Assembly: GCA_963822215.1 (NCBI GenBank) | Contig: CAWGGX010000010.1 | Location: 875,201-939,200 of the forward strand | Reading direction: 5' to 3' | Source: Roseiarcus sp963822215 | GTDB taxonomy: Bacteria > Pseudomonadota > Alphaproteobacteria > Rhizobiales > Beijerinckiaceae | Length of the DNA stretch: 64,000 nucleotides | Part shown: positions 25,963 to 35,199 of the stretch, piece after piece | Layout of the letters: every line of letters starts with the position of its first letter | Position numbering within the stretch: the stretch's first letter is position 1 | Notes under the pieces: model-generated | What the model was told of the DNA's origin: nothing | Database searches by the model: none | Seen by the model: the letters and a program-made list of their open reading frames with translations, nothing else | Position numbers and translations under genes: made by a program

Positions 25963-26150
25963 TTAGGCGGCTTGCGGCCCGCGCCCCCGGCGCCGGCGAG
26001 GCGGTCGGCCCGTGCTGCCGAGCTTCGCCTCGATCCTCGCGATGCAGTCTTCGGCGCCGAGCGGGCGCCCGTTGAGGCTCAGGGCCTCGAACCTGTCGAG
26101 CGCTGCCTGCTTGACAGGCGACAAGCCGAGGAGATCGGCGAACCGCGGGG
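25963..26150 (-). pseudogene. C-terminal remnant of a REP-associated (RAYT-like) transposase
   Basis: On the minus strand an open stretch of some 62 codons ends in TAA. It reads PRFADLLGLSPVKQAALDRF, EALSLNGRPLGAEDCIARIE, AKLGSTGRPPRRRRGRG. The GRPLG...ARIEAKLGR plus basic tail is typical of the C-terminus of Y1/RAYT-type transposases, which mobilise REP palindromes. The catalytic HUH and Tyr part is missing, so it is a relic. It lies next to palindromic repeats. Confidence 0.45.
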
Positions 26151-26210
26151 CTCGCCTAAATTTTGCCCTCGAATCTGGGGCAAGAGTTCGTCACCCACAG
26201 GATGGAGGCC

Positions 26211-27224
26211 ATGAGCCCAAAGGCGCTGCTCAATCGGCTGCCGGTCGACCCCTATATCGCGGCGATCGTTGGCATGGTCGTTCTCGCCACGGCGCTGCCG
26301 GCGCATGGGCAGGGGGCGGTCGTCGCCAAATACGCCACCGACGCCGCCATCGCTCTGCTGTTCTTCCTGCATGGGGCCCGGCTTTCGCCCCAGGCGGCCC
26401 TGGCGGGCGCACGGCATTGGCGGCTGCATCTGGTGGTGCTCGCCTCGACGTTCGTGCTGTTTCCGGCGCTCGGCCTTGGCGCGAAGGCGCTGGCGCCGGG
26501 TCTGCTGACGCCACCGCTCTGGACTGGCGTGATCTTGCTTTGCGCCCTGCCTTCGACTGTGCAGTCGTCTATCGCCTTCACCTCGATCGCCCGCGGCAAC
26601 GTGCCGGCCGCGATCTGCGCCGCGACCGCGTCCAACCTCCTGGGCATGGCGCTGACGCCATTGCTGGTCGGGCTCTTGCTCGGCGCGCAGGGGGGATTTT
26701 CGGCGCGCGGCGCGGGCGACATCGTCCTCCAGCTTCTCGTACCGTTCGCCGCGGGCCAGCTCGCTCGGCGGTGGATCGGCGCATGGGCCCTGCGGCACAA
26801 GACATTGCTCGGCCTGGTCGACCGCGGATCGATCCTACTGGTGGTTTATGCCGCTTTCAGCGAGGGCGTGACGCACGGGATCTGGCGCCAACTCAGCCCC
26901 GCAGACCTCGGACGGCTGGCGGCTGTGGACGTCGCGCTGCTCGCGGCGGTTCTGGCCATTACCACCTACGGCAGCCGGCTGCTCAAATTCTCCCGGGACG
27001 ATGAGGTGACGATCGTCTTCTGCGGCTCCAAGAAGAGCCTCGCCAGCGGCCTGCCGATGGCGACCGTGTTGCTCGCTGGCCAATCGGTCGGTTTGATCGT
27101 GCTGCCGCTGATGCTGTTCCACCAGATTCAGCTGATGGTGTGCGCCGCGCTGGCGAAGCGCTACGCCAACGACCAAAGGCAAACCTCCGCGCCGGCGTTG
27201 GGCGCCAAGGTTGGGGCCGCGTAG
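26211..27224 (+). CDS. SBF-type (bile acid:sodium symporter-like, YfeH) transporter
   Basis: Integral membrane protein with about ten helices (337 residues from this start). LLFFLHGARLSPQAALAGA, WTGVILLCALPSTVQSSIAF, TSIARGNVPAAICAATASNL and VTIVFCGSKKSLASGLPMAT are the conserved cores of the SBF-like/YfeH group, which is related to bile acid and arsenite carriers. Substrate unknown; the family is assigned to organic anion or sodium-linked transport only by homology. The ATG at 26211 or the ATG at 26202 may be used; a GGAGG sits very close to the first. No obvious partner gene. Confidence 0.82.
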   Translation: MSPKALLNRLPVDPYIAAIVGMVVLATALPAHGQGAVVAKYATDAAIALLFFLHGARLSPQAALAGARHWRLHLVVLASTFVLFPALGLGAKALAPGLLTPPLWTGVILLCALPSTVQSSIAFTSIARGNVPAAICAATASNLLGMALTPLLVGLLLGAQGGFSARGAGDIVLQLLVPFAAGQLARRWIGAWALRHKTLLGLVDRGSILLVVYAAFSEGVTHGIWRQLSPADLGRLAAVDVALLAAVLAITTYGSRLLKFSRDDEVTIVFCGSKKSLASGLPMATVLLAGQSVGLIVLPLMLFHQIQLMVCAALAKRYANDQRQTSAPALGAKVGAA

Positions 27225-27297
27225 AGCGGCGGCGCTCGGGCGCCGACGCGGCGGGAACGCGATGCGCTGCGGCGCATAGAATAATGGAGGGAACGCC

Positions 27298-28182
27298 ATG
27301 AACGCTCTGCGCACGCCGGACGAACGCTTCGCCACCCTGCCCGGTTTCCCGTTCGCGCCCCATTACCTAGACGGCCCCGGGGGCTTGCGCATGCATTATC
27401 TCGACGAGGGCGCGCGCGACGCGCCGGTCGCGCTTTGCCTGCACGGTCAGCCGACCTGGTCCTACCTCTACCGCAAGATGATCCCGGCCTTCCTGGCCGC
27501 GGGCCTCCGCGTCGTCGCGCCCGATTTTTTCGGCTTCGGCCGGTCCGACAAGCCGGAAGAGGAGGCCGTCTATACCTTCGACTTCCATCGGGTCTCCGTC
27601 GTCGGCCTGATCGAGGCGCTCGACCTGAGACGCGTCACGCTCGTCTGCCAGGACTGGGGCGGCCTTATCGGCCTCACCATTCCGATGGACATGGCGCTTC
27701 GTTTCGAACGGCTCCTGGTCATGAACACGAGCCTCGCCACGGGCGACTTTCCGCTTCCCGAAGGTTTCCTCGCCTGGCGCGCCTTCTCCAACAGCAAGCC
27801 GGACATGGACATCGCCGCCCTGATGAAGCGGGCAGTGCCGTCCTTGAGCGATGTCGAGGCCGAGGCCTATGCGGCTCCCTATCCCGACGCGCGCTACAAA
27901 TCCGGCGTGCGGCGTTTCCCCAATCTCGTGCCCGACCGGGCGGACGCCGGGGGCGCCGCGCTCGCGCGCCGAGCGCGCGATTTCTGGTCGAACGGCTGGT
28001 CCGGCAAGAGCTTTATGGCGATCGGCATGCAGGACCCGGTGCTCGGGCCACCGGCGATGCGCATGCTGCACACAATCATCCGCAACTGCCCGCCGCCGCT
28101 CGAACTCCCCGACGCCGGCCATTTCGTCCAGGAAGCCGGCGCCCTGATCGTCGAGCGGGCGATGGTGAGCTTTGCGGCGTGA
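27298..28182 (+). CDS. dhmA: Haloalkane dehalogenase, subfamily I
   Basis: Alpha/beta hydrolase that swaps halogen for hydroxyl on alkyl halides. The catalytic triad is visible: nucleophile Asp119 in CQDWGG, acid Asp246 in GMQDPVLG and base His275 in DAGHFVQEAG. Halide-binding Trp120 next to the nucleophile and Trp160 in the cap (LAWRAFS) match the HLD-I layout, as does the acid after strand beta-7. LCLHGQPTWSYLYRKM carries the oxyanion region. 294 residues is standard. A GGAGGG precedes the start. A hairpin terminator follows. Natural substrate not deducible; many such enzymes act on broad haloalkanes. Confidence 0.9.
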   Translation: MNALRTPDERFATLPGFPFAPHYLDGPGGLRMHYLDEGARDAPVALCLHGQPTWSYLYRKMIPAFLAAGLRVVAPDFFGFGRSDKPEEEAVYTFDFHRVSVVGLIEALDLRRVTLVCQDWGGLIGLTIPMDMALRFERLLVMNTSLATGDFPLPEGFLAWRAFSNSKPDMDIAALMKRAVPSLSDVEAEAYAAPYPDARYKSGVRRFPNLVPDRADAGGAALARRARDFWSNGWSGKSFMAIGMQDPVLGPPAMRMLHTIIRNCPPPLELPDAGHFVQEAGALIVERAMVSFAA

Positions 28183-28222
28183 GCCGCGAGCGGCCAGGCA
28201 TTTTTTGTCACGCATGCGAAGC

Positions 28223-28263
28223 GGGCGTCCGAGCCGCGGAGACCATCGGACGCCCGGCTTTTG
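28223..28263 (+). terminator. Rho-independent terminator after the dehalogenase gene
   Basis: GGGCGTCCGA (28223-28232) pairs perfectly with TCGGACGCCC (28246-28255) over a 13-base loop, followed by GGCTTTTGG. It lies 40 bases after the stop codon. Confidence 0.65.
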
Positions 28264-28296
28264 GTAGGCCGCTGGACCAATTCCTCGGGAAGGAAG

Positions 28297-28521
28297 CGTG
28301 TGAAACGGAAAAGCCTCAGTTCCGTACCGGCTCGACAGCGTGTTCTGTTTCGCTGAATGAACGGGTTGCGGACGGATGTCGCAAATAGGCTCCGGGCTGC
28401 GACGATCGACTCTAATAGGCCCGAGCTGCTGAACAATCTCGATCAGATCTTTTTGGCAAACGCCGTCTGTGAAGGAATAACCGACGCGCTGGAGTTCGTT
28501 GATATCAAGACCCATAGACAC
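28297..28521 (-). pseudogene. N-terminal remnant of a TauD/TfdA-like dioxygenase
   Basis: From an ATG at 28521 the minus strand reads MSMGLDINELQRVGYSFTDG, then EIVQQLGPIRVDRRSPEP, AKQNTLSSRYGTEAFPFHT. The last segment resembles the start of the Fe(II)/2-oxoglutarate dioxygenase fold (LG.P...RP....N.LS..YG...FPFHTD), where the metal-binding HTD motif would begin. After FPFHT the similarity stops, so the rest of the gene has been lost. The open frame runs on antisense to the dehalogenase gene by chance. Confidence 0.5.
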
Positions 28522-28584
28522 GCTCGGCGCGCAAACTCTGTTCCCTTGGCCGCACGGCGCCGATCAGGCGCCAACCGCCGCCCC

Positions 28585-29790
28585 TCACCCACCGACAAAA
28601 CTGCGCGGGGCGGGGCTGATCACCACGGCGGCGTTGTTGTCGATCTCCATCACCGCAAGGCCGCGTTCGTTGGTACCGTCGGAGCGGAAGCGGAAGACGC
28701 CATCGGCGCCGTTGAACCCAGAGACGCTGGTCAGCGCCTGCTGGCTGAAGGGGTCCGGCCCGGCAGCCCGCGCCAGGGCCCCGGCGAGCGTCACCGCGTC
28801 GTAGGACAGCGTCGCAAGACGCGTCGGCGCGCTGTTGAACTTGGCCTTGTAGCGCTGGGTGAGCGCGTTGAAGCCGGCGTTGTCCGGCGCCGCGAACCAG
28901 GCGCCCTGCAACTGGGGCAGTCGCAAGACGCGCGCGTCGTTCCAGACGCCCGTGCCGAGAAGCTGCGTCTTGACCGACGTGGCGGCCAAAGCGCTTGCGA
29001 CCGCCGGCATGTCCTCGGCCTGATCGGGAATGAACAGCGCGTCGATCTGGGCGCCGGCCGCGGCGATCTGCTGCGCCGCCTCCTGCGGCTGACCCGGGGC
29101 GTAGCGCGCGGCCACGACGACCGGCGCGTTGAGCCGCCCCGCCGTCTGCTGGAATTCCGCGGCGGCCAGGTTTCCATAGTCGTTTTGCGGCGCCATTAGC
29201 GCGAACGCCCGTTTGCCGCGCGAGGCGGCGAATTCGGCGATCCGGTCGACGTAGGACTGGATCAGGAACGAAAGCAGATAGACGCCCGGGGAGGCGACGC
29301 TGACGTCGGTCGAGAAGCCGATGATCGGCTTTCCCGCCGCCTTCGCGACCGACGCCGCCTGACGCACATCACTGGCGTAGACCGGTCCGAGAAGGAGTTG
29401 GGCGCCCGCGCCGATCTCGGCCTGGGCGGTCTGCCCGGCCCCCTCCGGGGACGAGCGGTCGTCCTGGATCATCAGCGTGATGTACGGGCCGGAGAACTCG
29501 TCGACCGCCAGTTGCGCCGCGTTGCGCATCGACACGCCGAGGGGGCTCGGAGCGCCGTTATGCGTGAGAGGAAGGATCATGCCGACCCTGACAGGGCCGG
29601 TTCCCAGCGTCTCTCCGACCGTCGGCCCGGACGCCGCGGGCGGAAACGCGGCGGGCGCCGCGACCTCTGCCCCAGGCGCGAGCAGGGAGCTCGAGTTGCA
29701 GCCGGCGAGTGTCGCCGCGAGACCGCTGCCGAGAAGCGCGCGCCGGCTCAGGCCGGAACGGCCCTTGCGCGACCCTGACTCAACGACCAT
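28585..29790 (-). CDS. Penicillin-binding protein activator/LppC-like periplasmic lipoprotein
   Basis: A 401-residue lipoprotein with a ligand-binding fold like amino-acid ABC receptors (Peripla_BP_6). The signal ends in a lipobox LAGC at about residues 28-31, preceded by the twin-arginine-like SRRALLGSGLA. The domain shows RVGMILPLTHNGAPSPLG, NAAQLAVDEF and GVYLLSFLIQSYVDRIAEFA. In alphaproteobacteria such genes sit upstream of rsmI-yraN-gshB, as here, in the way lpoA neighbours rsmI-yraN in enterobacteria; a role in peptidoglycan synthesis is inferred from that. Start is the ATG at 29788-29790. Confidence 0.85.
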   Translation of the reverse strand: MVVESGSRKGRSGLSRRALLGSGLAATLAGCNSSSLLAPGAEVAAPAAFPPAASGPTVGETLGTGPVRVGMILPLTHNGAPSPLGVSMRNAAQLAVDEFSGPYITLMIQDDRSSPEGAGQTAQAEIGAGAQLLLGPVYASDVRQAASVAKAAGKPIIGFSTDVSVASPGVYLLSFLIQSYVDRIAEFAASRGKRAFALMAPQNDYGNLAAAEFQQTAGRLNAPVVVAARYAPGQPQEAAQQIAAAGAQIDALFIPDQAEDMPAVASALAATSVKTQLLGTGVWNDARVLRLPQLQGAWFAAPDNAGFNALTQRYKAKFNSAPTRLATLSYDAVTLAGALARAAGPDPFSQQALTSVSGFNGADGVFRFRSDGTNERGLAVMEIDNNAAVVISPAPRSFVGG

Positions 29791-29958
29791 CGCAATCTCC
29801 AACCCGAGCAGCTGCCATCCGGCCGGCGCGCTCCGGAAGCCTGTCGCGTCCGGCCGCACGGCCGCTTGTTCGCCCGCGGCGGCCTCTCCACGGAAATTGT
29901 GGCATTTTCGACGGCGTTTGGCTATGTCGTCGATGACGCTCCGGGTGGAGCGCCGATC

Positions 29959-30885
29959 ATGAAGCCAGACGATTCCCTCCGACGACCTTCGATTGCCCGC
30001 CCGGAACGGACGTTCCTCGTCCACGGCGCGGCCATTCCCGCGCCGCCTTTGGCGGCCGGACTTTACGTTGTCGCCACGCCGATCGGCAATCTCGGCGACG
30101 TGAGCTTGCGGGCGCTGTCGATCCTGGCGGCCGCCGACGCGATTCTGGCCGAGGACACCCGCGTCTCCCGCACCCTCCTCGCCCGATACGGTGTCGAAAC
30201 CCCGCTTTCGCCCTATCACGAGCACAACGCCGCCGAAGTGCGCCCGCGGGCGCTCCGCCGCCTCGCCGATGGCCAGGCGCTGGCGCTGATCTCGGACGCT
30301 GGCACGCCGCTCGTCTCCGACCCCGGCTTCAAGCTGGTCGCCGAGGCGGTCGCGGCGGGACTGGCGGTCACGACCGCGCCGGGCGCTTCCGCCGCGCTCG
30401 CCGCCCTTTGCGTCGCCGGCCTGCCGACCGATCGCTTCTTCTTCGAAGGCTTTCTGCCGCCCCGCAGCGCGGCGCGGCGCGAGCAAATCAACGCGCTTGC
30501 GGCCGTGCCCGGGACGCTGGTCTTCTACGAGGCGCCGAGCCGCCTCGCCGAGACGCTCGAAGACCTTGCGCGGGAGCTCGGCGCCAGGCCCGCGGCGGTC
30601 GCGCGCGAGCTTACCAAGCTGCACGAGGAGGTCCGGCGCGGCAGCCTCGACGCCCTCGCGGCCGAATTCGCCCAAGGCGAGGCGCCGCGCGGGGAGATCG
30701 TCGTCGTGGTCGGACCGCCGCAGGCGCGCGAGGCGGTCGACGACACTGCGCTCGACCAGGAGATCGCCGAGGCGCTGCGGAGCTTGTCGGTCAAGGACGC
30801 CGCGGCGGCCGTGGCGGCGAAGCATGGCCTGCCCCGCCGCCAGATCTATGCGCGCGCGCTTGCGCTTGCTGGAGCGGCGCGATGA
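29959..30885 (+). CDS. rsmI: 16S rRNA (cytidine(1402)-2'-O)-methyltransferase
   Basis: SAM-dependent enzyme that 2'-O-methylates C1402 in the decoding centre. Tetrapyrrole-methylase fold, 308 residues from this start: GLYVVATPIGNLGDVSLRAL, ILAEDTRVSRTLLARYG, ALISDAGTPLVSDPGFKLV and CVAGLPTDRFFFEGFLPPRS are all diagnostic. The ATG at 29959 leaves a 30-residue lead before the domain. The stop overlaps the yraN start as ATGA, so translation is probably coupled. Divergent from the lipoprotein gene. Confidence 0.95.
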   Translation: MKPDDSLRRPSIARPERTFLVHGAAIPAPPLAAGLYVVATPIGNLGDVSLRALSILAAADAILAEDTRVSRTLLARYGVETPLSPYHEHNAAEVRPRALRRLADGQALALISDAGTPLVSDPGFKLVAEAVAAGLAVTTAPGASAALAALCVAGLPTDRFFFEGFLPPRSAARREQINALAAVPGTLVFYEAPSRLAETLEDLARELGARPAAVARELTKLHEEVRRGSLDALAAEFAQGEAPRGEIVVVVGPPQAREAVDDTALDQEIAEALRSLSVKDAAAAVAAKHGLPRRQIYARALALAGAAR

Positions 30886-31274
30886 CCGGGCCGCGCCCGG
30901 CGGACCTTCGAGCCCGGCGCCGCGTCGCCCATCTCCTTGGCCTCAAAGCCGAAACGATCGCGGCGATTCTTCTCACCCTGAAGGGCTATTCGATCCTCGC
31001 CCGGCGCTACGCGGCGAACGGCGGGGAGATCGACCTCATCGCGCGGAGGGGCCGCGCGATCGCCTTCGTCGAGGTCAAGGCGCGCGCCGACCTCGACGTC
31101 GCCGCCAATTCGATCGGCCCGGCCAAACGGCGCCGGATCGCCCGCGCGGCGCGCGCCTGGCTCACACGCAATCCGTGGGCGATGGGCTTCACTCTGCGCG
31201 GCGACGCCGTGTTCGTGGCGCGCGGCCGGCTTCCCCGGCACCTCCCGGCCGCGTATAGCCTCATGATCGACTGA
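30882..31274 (+). CDS. yraN: UPF0102 protein YraN
   Basis: Small nuclease-fold protein of unknown function, 130 residues. The restriction-endonuclease-like core is seen in GYSILARRYAANGGEIDLIA and RGRAIAFVEVKARADLDVA, with the Glu-Asp and Glu-x-Lys pattern of a PD-(D/E)XK site. It is almost always found next to rsmI, as here with a four-base ATGA overlap, and followed by gshB after 30 bases. Confidence 0.93.
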   Translation: MTGPRPADLRARRRVAHLLGLKAETIAAILLTLKGYSILARRYAANGGEIDLIARRGRAIAFVEVKARADLDVAANSIGPAKRRRIARAARAWLTRNPWAMGFTLRGDAVFVARGRLPRHLPAAYSLMID

Positions 31275-31304
31275 CTCCTCCCAGCTATCTCGACTGGATC
31301 GCCC

Positions 31305-32261
31305 ATGCCCCTGACCGTCGCCGTGCAGATGGACCCGATCGCGCACATCAAGATCGCTGGCGATTCCACCTTCGCCCTGCTCCTCGAAGCGCAGGCGCGC
31401 GGCCACCGCCTGCTGCACTACACGCCGGACCGCCTACGGCTGCAGGGTGGCCGAGTCGAGGCCATGGCCGAACCTCTCGCTATTCAGGACGTCGAAGGCG
31501 ATCACGCCCGGCTCGGAGAGCCTGTCCTCGTCGACCTCTCGAGCATTGACGTCGTGCTGCTGCGCCAGGATCCGCCGTTCGACCTCGCCTATGTGACGAC
31601 CACGCACCTGCTCGAGCGCATCCACCCGGCGACCTTGGTGGTCAACGATCCGCGCAGCGTCCGCGACTCGCCCGAGAAGCTGTTCGTCATGGACTTTCCC
31701 GAGCTGATGCCGCCGACGCTGATCGCGCGCGACCGGACCGCGATCGAGGCGTTCCGCCGCGAGCACGGCGACGTCGTGATGAAGCCGCTCTACGGTTTCG
31801 GCGGAGCGGCGGTGTTCAAGGTCGGCCCCAGCGACCCGAATTTCGGCTCGCTGTTCGATCTGTTTACGACGACGCTGCGCGAGCCGTGGGTTATCCAAAA
31901 GTTCCTGCCGGCCGTCTCGCGCGGCGACAAGCGCATCATCCTGGTCGACGGCGAGGCCAGGGGCGCGGTCAACCGCGTGCCGGCCGCCGACGACATCCGG
32001 TCGAACATGGTGCGCGGCGGCGCTGCGCGCGAAACGGAACTCACCGACCGGGAACGCGAGATCTGCGCGCGGATCGGCCCGGAGTTGAAGCGGCGTGGCC
32101 TGATCTTCGTCGGCATCGATGTGATCGACGGCTACCTGACGGAAATCAACGTCACCTCGCCGACCGGCATCCGCGCCATCAAGCGGCTGGGCGGTCCGGA
32201 TGTCGCGGTCGCGATCTGGGACGCGATCGAGTCCCGACGCGCGACAAAAAGCCGCCCATAA
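31305..32261 (+). CDS. gshB: Glutathione synthetase
   Basis: ATP-grasp ligase that adds glycine to gamma-glutamylcysteine. 318 residues with the prokaryotic GshB segments: QMDPIAHIKIAGDSTFALLL, LRQDPPFDLAYVTTTHLLER, ATP-grasp MKPLYGFGGAAVFKV and metal/ATP site LTEINVTSPTGIRAI. It is the third gene in the rsmI-yraN-gshB cluster. GlnD follows after 47 bases. Confidence 0.96.
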   Translation: MPLTVAVQMDPIAHIKIAGDSTFALLLEAQARGHRLLHYTPDRLRLQGGRVEAMAEPLAIQDVEGDHARLGEPVLVDLSSIDVVLLRQDPPFDLAYVTTTHLLERIHPATLVVNDPRSVRDSPEKLFVMDFPELMPPTLIARDRTAIEAFRREHGDVVMKPLYGFGGAAVFKVGPSDPNFGSLFDLFTTTLREPWVIQKFLPAVSRGDKRIILVDGEARGAVNRVPAADDIRSNMVRGGAARETELTDREREICARIGPELKRRGLIFVGIDVIDGYLTEINVTSPTGIRAIKRLGGPDVAVAIWDAIESRRATKSRP

Positions 32262-32308
32262 CGCCATGGCCGCTTGCGGGCGCGGACCGGAATAGGAATA
32301 TAGCCGCC

Positions 32309-35104
32309 ATGTCCATCGCCGGCCCCGCGCTCGAACGCCGCCCCCGCTCGCCGCGGGCCCTGCAGCCCCACCTCCCGGGTGGCAAGGGGCTCGACCGTGC
32401 GGGGCTTATCGACGCTCTTGCCGCGCTTCGCCGCAAGCACGCCGATGATGACATGTCGTTTCGACGCGCATCGATCGCGATCCTGCACAGCGCGCTGGAG
32501 AAAGGGCGCGAGGACGCCCGCCGGGCGCTCGAGGCCGGCGGGAGCGGGAGGGCCTGCGCCGAGATGCTGAGCGCACAAGTCGATGATTTGCTGCGCGTTG
32601 GACTCGAACTTGTGGAGCGCTGGCTGGTCCCGATCGGGTCCGAGGCAGGACCCACTGTCGTGGCGGTCGGCGGATACGGTCGGGGTATGCTGGCCCCTGG
32701 CTCCGACATCGACCTCCTGTTCCTGCTGCCGGCCCAGCCGGCCCCGGCGGTCGAGCGGATCGTCGAGGCGCTGCTCTATATCCTTTGGGACCTCAAGCAG
32801 AAGGTCGGACATGCGACCCGCACAATCGACGAGTGTCTGAAGCAGGCGCGGAGCGACATGACGATCCGCACCACGCTGACCGAGGCGCGTCTCGTCAACG
32901 GCGACCGGAAGCTGTTCGAGATGCTGCTGGCGCGTTTCGACAAGGAGATTGTCGCCAAAACTGCGCCGGAATTCGTCGCCGCCAAGCTCGCCGAGCGCGA
33001 GGAGCGCGTGCGGCGGGCGGGCGCGTCCCGTTACCTTGTCGAGCCCAATATCAAGGAGGGCAAAGGAGGCCTGCGCGACCTCAACACGCTTTTTTGGATT
33101 TCCAAATACGTCTACCGTGTGCAGAACCCGCACGACCTCATTGCAGTCGGCGTCTTCTCGCCCCGCGAGTTCGCGCTGTTCCGGCGCTGCGAGGAGTTTC
33201 TGTGGTCGGTGCGCTGCCGACTGCATTTTCTCGCCGGTCGGGCCGAGGAGCGCCTCAGTTTCGACGTGCAGCGGCCGATCGCCCGCCAGCTCGGCTATTC
33301 GACCCGCGCAGGTCAGGCCGACGTCGAGCGCTTCATGAAGCACTATTTTTTGGTGGCCAAAGATGTGGGCGATCTGACGGCGATCGTCTGCGCCGCGCTC
33401 GAGGAGCGCCAGACCAAGCCGACGCCGGTATTCGACCGGTTCATCGGACGGCTTCGCCGCCGGACCCGCGCGATCGCCGACGCCAAGGACTTCAAGGTCG
33501 ATGCAGATCGCGTCAACGTCCTTCGCCCGGATGTTTTCGAAGGCGATCCGGTCAACCTGATCCAACTCTTCTGGGTCGCGGAACGGTCGAACCTGCCAAT
33601 CCACCCCAATGCGACCCGGCTCGTCACGCAGTCGCTCAAGCGCATCGACGCCCAGCTGCGCGAGGACCCCGAGGCCAACCGGCTGTTTCTGGAGATCCTG
33701 ACCTCGCCTGGCGCTCCGGAAACGGCGCTCCGGCGGATGAACGAGGCCGGCGTGCTCGGGCGGTTCATCCCGGAATTCGGCCGCGTCGTCGGAATGATGC
33801 AGTTCTCGATGTATCACCACTATACGGTCGATGAGCATCTCATTCGCACCGTCGGCGCGCTGAGCGCCATCGACGGAGGGCGCCTGAAGGACGACCATCC
33901 GCTTTCGAGCGAGTTCATCCACAAGATCACGCACCGCACCGAGCTCTACCTCGCCGCTTTCTTGCACGACATCGCCAAGGGCAGGCCGACCGACCACTCG
34001 AAGACGGGCGCCGAGGTCGCGCGCAGGCTCTGCCCGCGGTTTGGCCTTTCGCATGCGAACACCGAGCGGGTCGTCTCGCTCGTCGAGCAGCATCTCGTCA
34101 TGTCCAACATGGCCCAGGGCCGCGACCTTTCGGATCCTCGCACCGCCGAGGCGCTGGCCGCGATCGTGCAGACGCAGGAGCAGCTCAAGCTCCTGCTCAT
34201 CTTGACGGTGTCCGACATTCGCGCAGTCGGCCCGGGCGTCTGGAACGGCTGGAAGGGCCAGTTGCTGCGTACCCTCTACTGGGAGACCGAGGTAGTGCTC
34301 GGCGGCGGCCATTCGGCGGTGGATCGCAAGGCCCGCGTCCAAGGGGCGCAGGAGACCCTGCGCCGCGCGCTGCCAGGCTGGTCGGACCCCGAGTTCGACG
34401 CCTACGCGCAGCGCCACTATCCGGCCTACTGGCTCAAGGTCGAGCCGGAGCGACAGGTCGCGCACGCCAAGTTGCTGCACGCGATGGCCACGGACGTCCG
34501 CTCGCTGGCGTCCGAGGTGACGGTCGATACATTTCATGGCGTCACGGCCATCACCGTCGTCGCGCCGGACCACCCGAGGCTGCTCAGCGGCATTGCGGGA
34601 GCCTGCGCCGCGGCCGGCGCCAACATCGTCGACGCGCAGATCTTCACCACCGCCGACGGCCTCGCGCTCGACACGATCTTCGTCTCGCGGGCCTTCGAGC
34701 AGGACGAGGACGAACTGCGGCGCGGCCGGCGCATCGCTACAAACATCGAAAAGACCCTGCGCGGCGAAATTCGGTTGGCCGAGATCGCGCCGGCCAGGGA
34801 GGCGCGGGACGTCCGACGCGGCGCTTTCGCCGTCGAGCCCGAAGTCACGATCGACAACACACTGTCCGGCCGCCACACGGTCGTGGAGGTGTCCGGGCTC
34901 GACCGGCCGGGCCTGCTGCGCGACCTCACCGCGTCGTTATCCAGACTCAACCTGAACATCGGATCGGCCCATATCGTGACGTTCGGCGAGAAGGCGGTCG
35001 ACGCCTTCTACGTCACCGATCTGACCGGACAGAAAATCAATTCGGCGGCCAAGCAGGCCGCCATCAAACGACGCCTGCTGGCGGACTTCGCGGTCGAGCG
35101 CTGA
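32309..35104 (+). CDS. glnD: Bifunctional uridylyltransferase/uridylyl-removing enzyme (PII sensor)
   Basis: Senses glutamine and adds or removes UMP on PII proteins (GlnB/GlnK), the top of the nitrogen cascade. 931 residues: nucleotidyltransferase motif GGYGRGMLAPGSDIDLL at about 121-137, GlnD linker region, HD phosphohydrolase domain (HHYTVDEHLIRTVG, FLHDIAKGRPTDHS), and two C-terminal ACT domains (TVVAPDHPRLLSGIAGACAA and EVSGLDRPGLLRDLTASLSR) that bind glutamine. Start is the ATG at 32309, 47 bases after gshB; a longer open frame reaching back into gshB is not coding. Confidence 0.96.
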   Translation: MSIAGPALERRPRSPRALQPHLPGGKGLDRAGLIDALAALRRKHADDDMSFRRASIAILHSALEKGREDARRALEAGGSGRACAEMLSAQVDDLLRVGLELVERWLVPIGSEAGPTVVAVGGYGRGMLAPGSDIDLLFLLPAQPAPAVERIVEALLYILWDLKQKVGHATRTIDECLKQARSDMTIRTTLTEARLVNGDRKLFEMLLARFDKEIVAKTAPEFVAAKLAEREERVRRAGASRYLVEPNIKEGKGGLRDLNTLFWISKYVYRVQNPHDLIAVGVFSPREFALFRRCEEFLWSVRCRLHFLAGRAEERLSFDVQRPIARQLGYSTRAGQADVERFMKHYFLVAKDVGDLTAIVCAALEERQTKPTPVFDRFIGRLRRRTRAIADAKDFKVDADRVNVLRPDVFEGDPVNLIQLFWVAERSNLPIHPNATRLVTQSLKRIDAQLREDPEANRLFLEILTSPGAPETALRRMNEAGVLGRFIPEFGRVVGMMQFSMYHHYTVDEHLIRTVGALSAIDGGRLKDDHPLSSEFIHKITHRTELYLAAFLHDIAKGRPTDHSKTGAEVARRLCPRFGLSHANTERVVSLVEQHLVMSNMAQGRDLSDPRTAEALAAIVQTQEQLKLLLILTVSDIRAVGPGVWNGWKGQLLRTLYWETEVVLGGGHSAVDRKARVQGAQETLRRALPGWSDPEFDAYAQRHYPAYWLKVEPERQVAHAKLLHAMATDVRSLASEVTVDTFHGVTAITVVAPDHPRLLSGIAGACAAAGANIVDAQIFTTADGLALDTIFVSRAFEQDEDELRRGRRIATNIEKTLRGEIRLAEIAPAREARDVRRGAFAVEPEVTIDNTLSGRHTVVEVSGLDRPGLLRDLTASLSRLNLNIGSAHIVTFGEKAVDAFYVTDLTGQKINSAAKQAAIKRRLLADFAVER

Positions 35105-35199
35105 TGGCTCGGGTCGAGCGTTGCAGGGCGCCGCACGCTTGATTTTTGCGGCGCCAACGCTGATATGCGTTCAAAAAATACGATGGGGTTCCAGACACG

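Noticed and set aside
28585..30825. A 746-codon extended start for the LppC-like gene reaching back through rsmI
   Set aside because: The upstream part is antisense to rsmI, and the signal peptide with lipobox starts at 29790.
32132..34876. A 914-codon open frame antisense to glnD
   Set aside because: Its residues are Arg/Asp/Leu-rich mirror translations of a GC-rich coding strand, with no motif; glnD in the other direction has all its domains.
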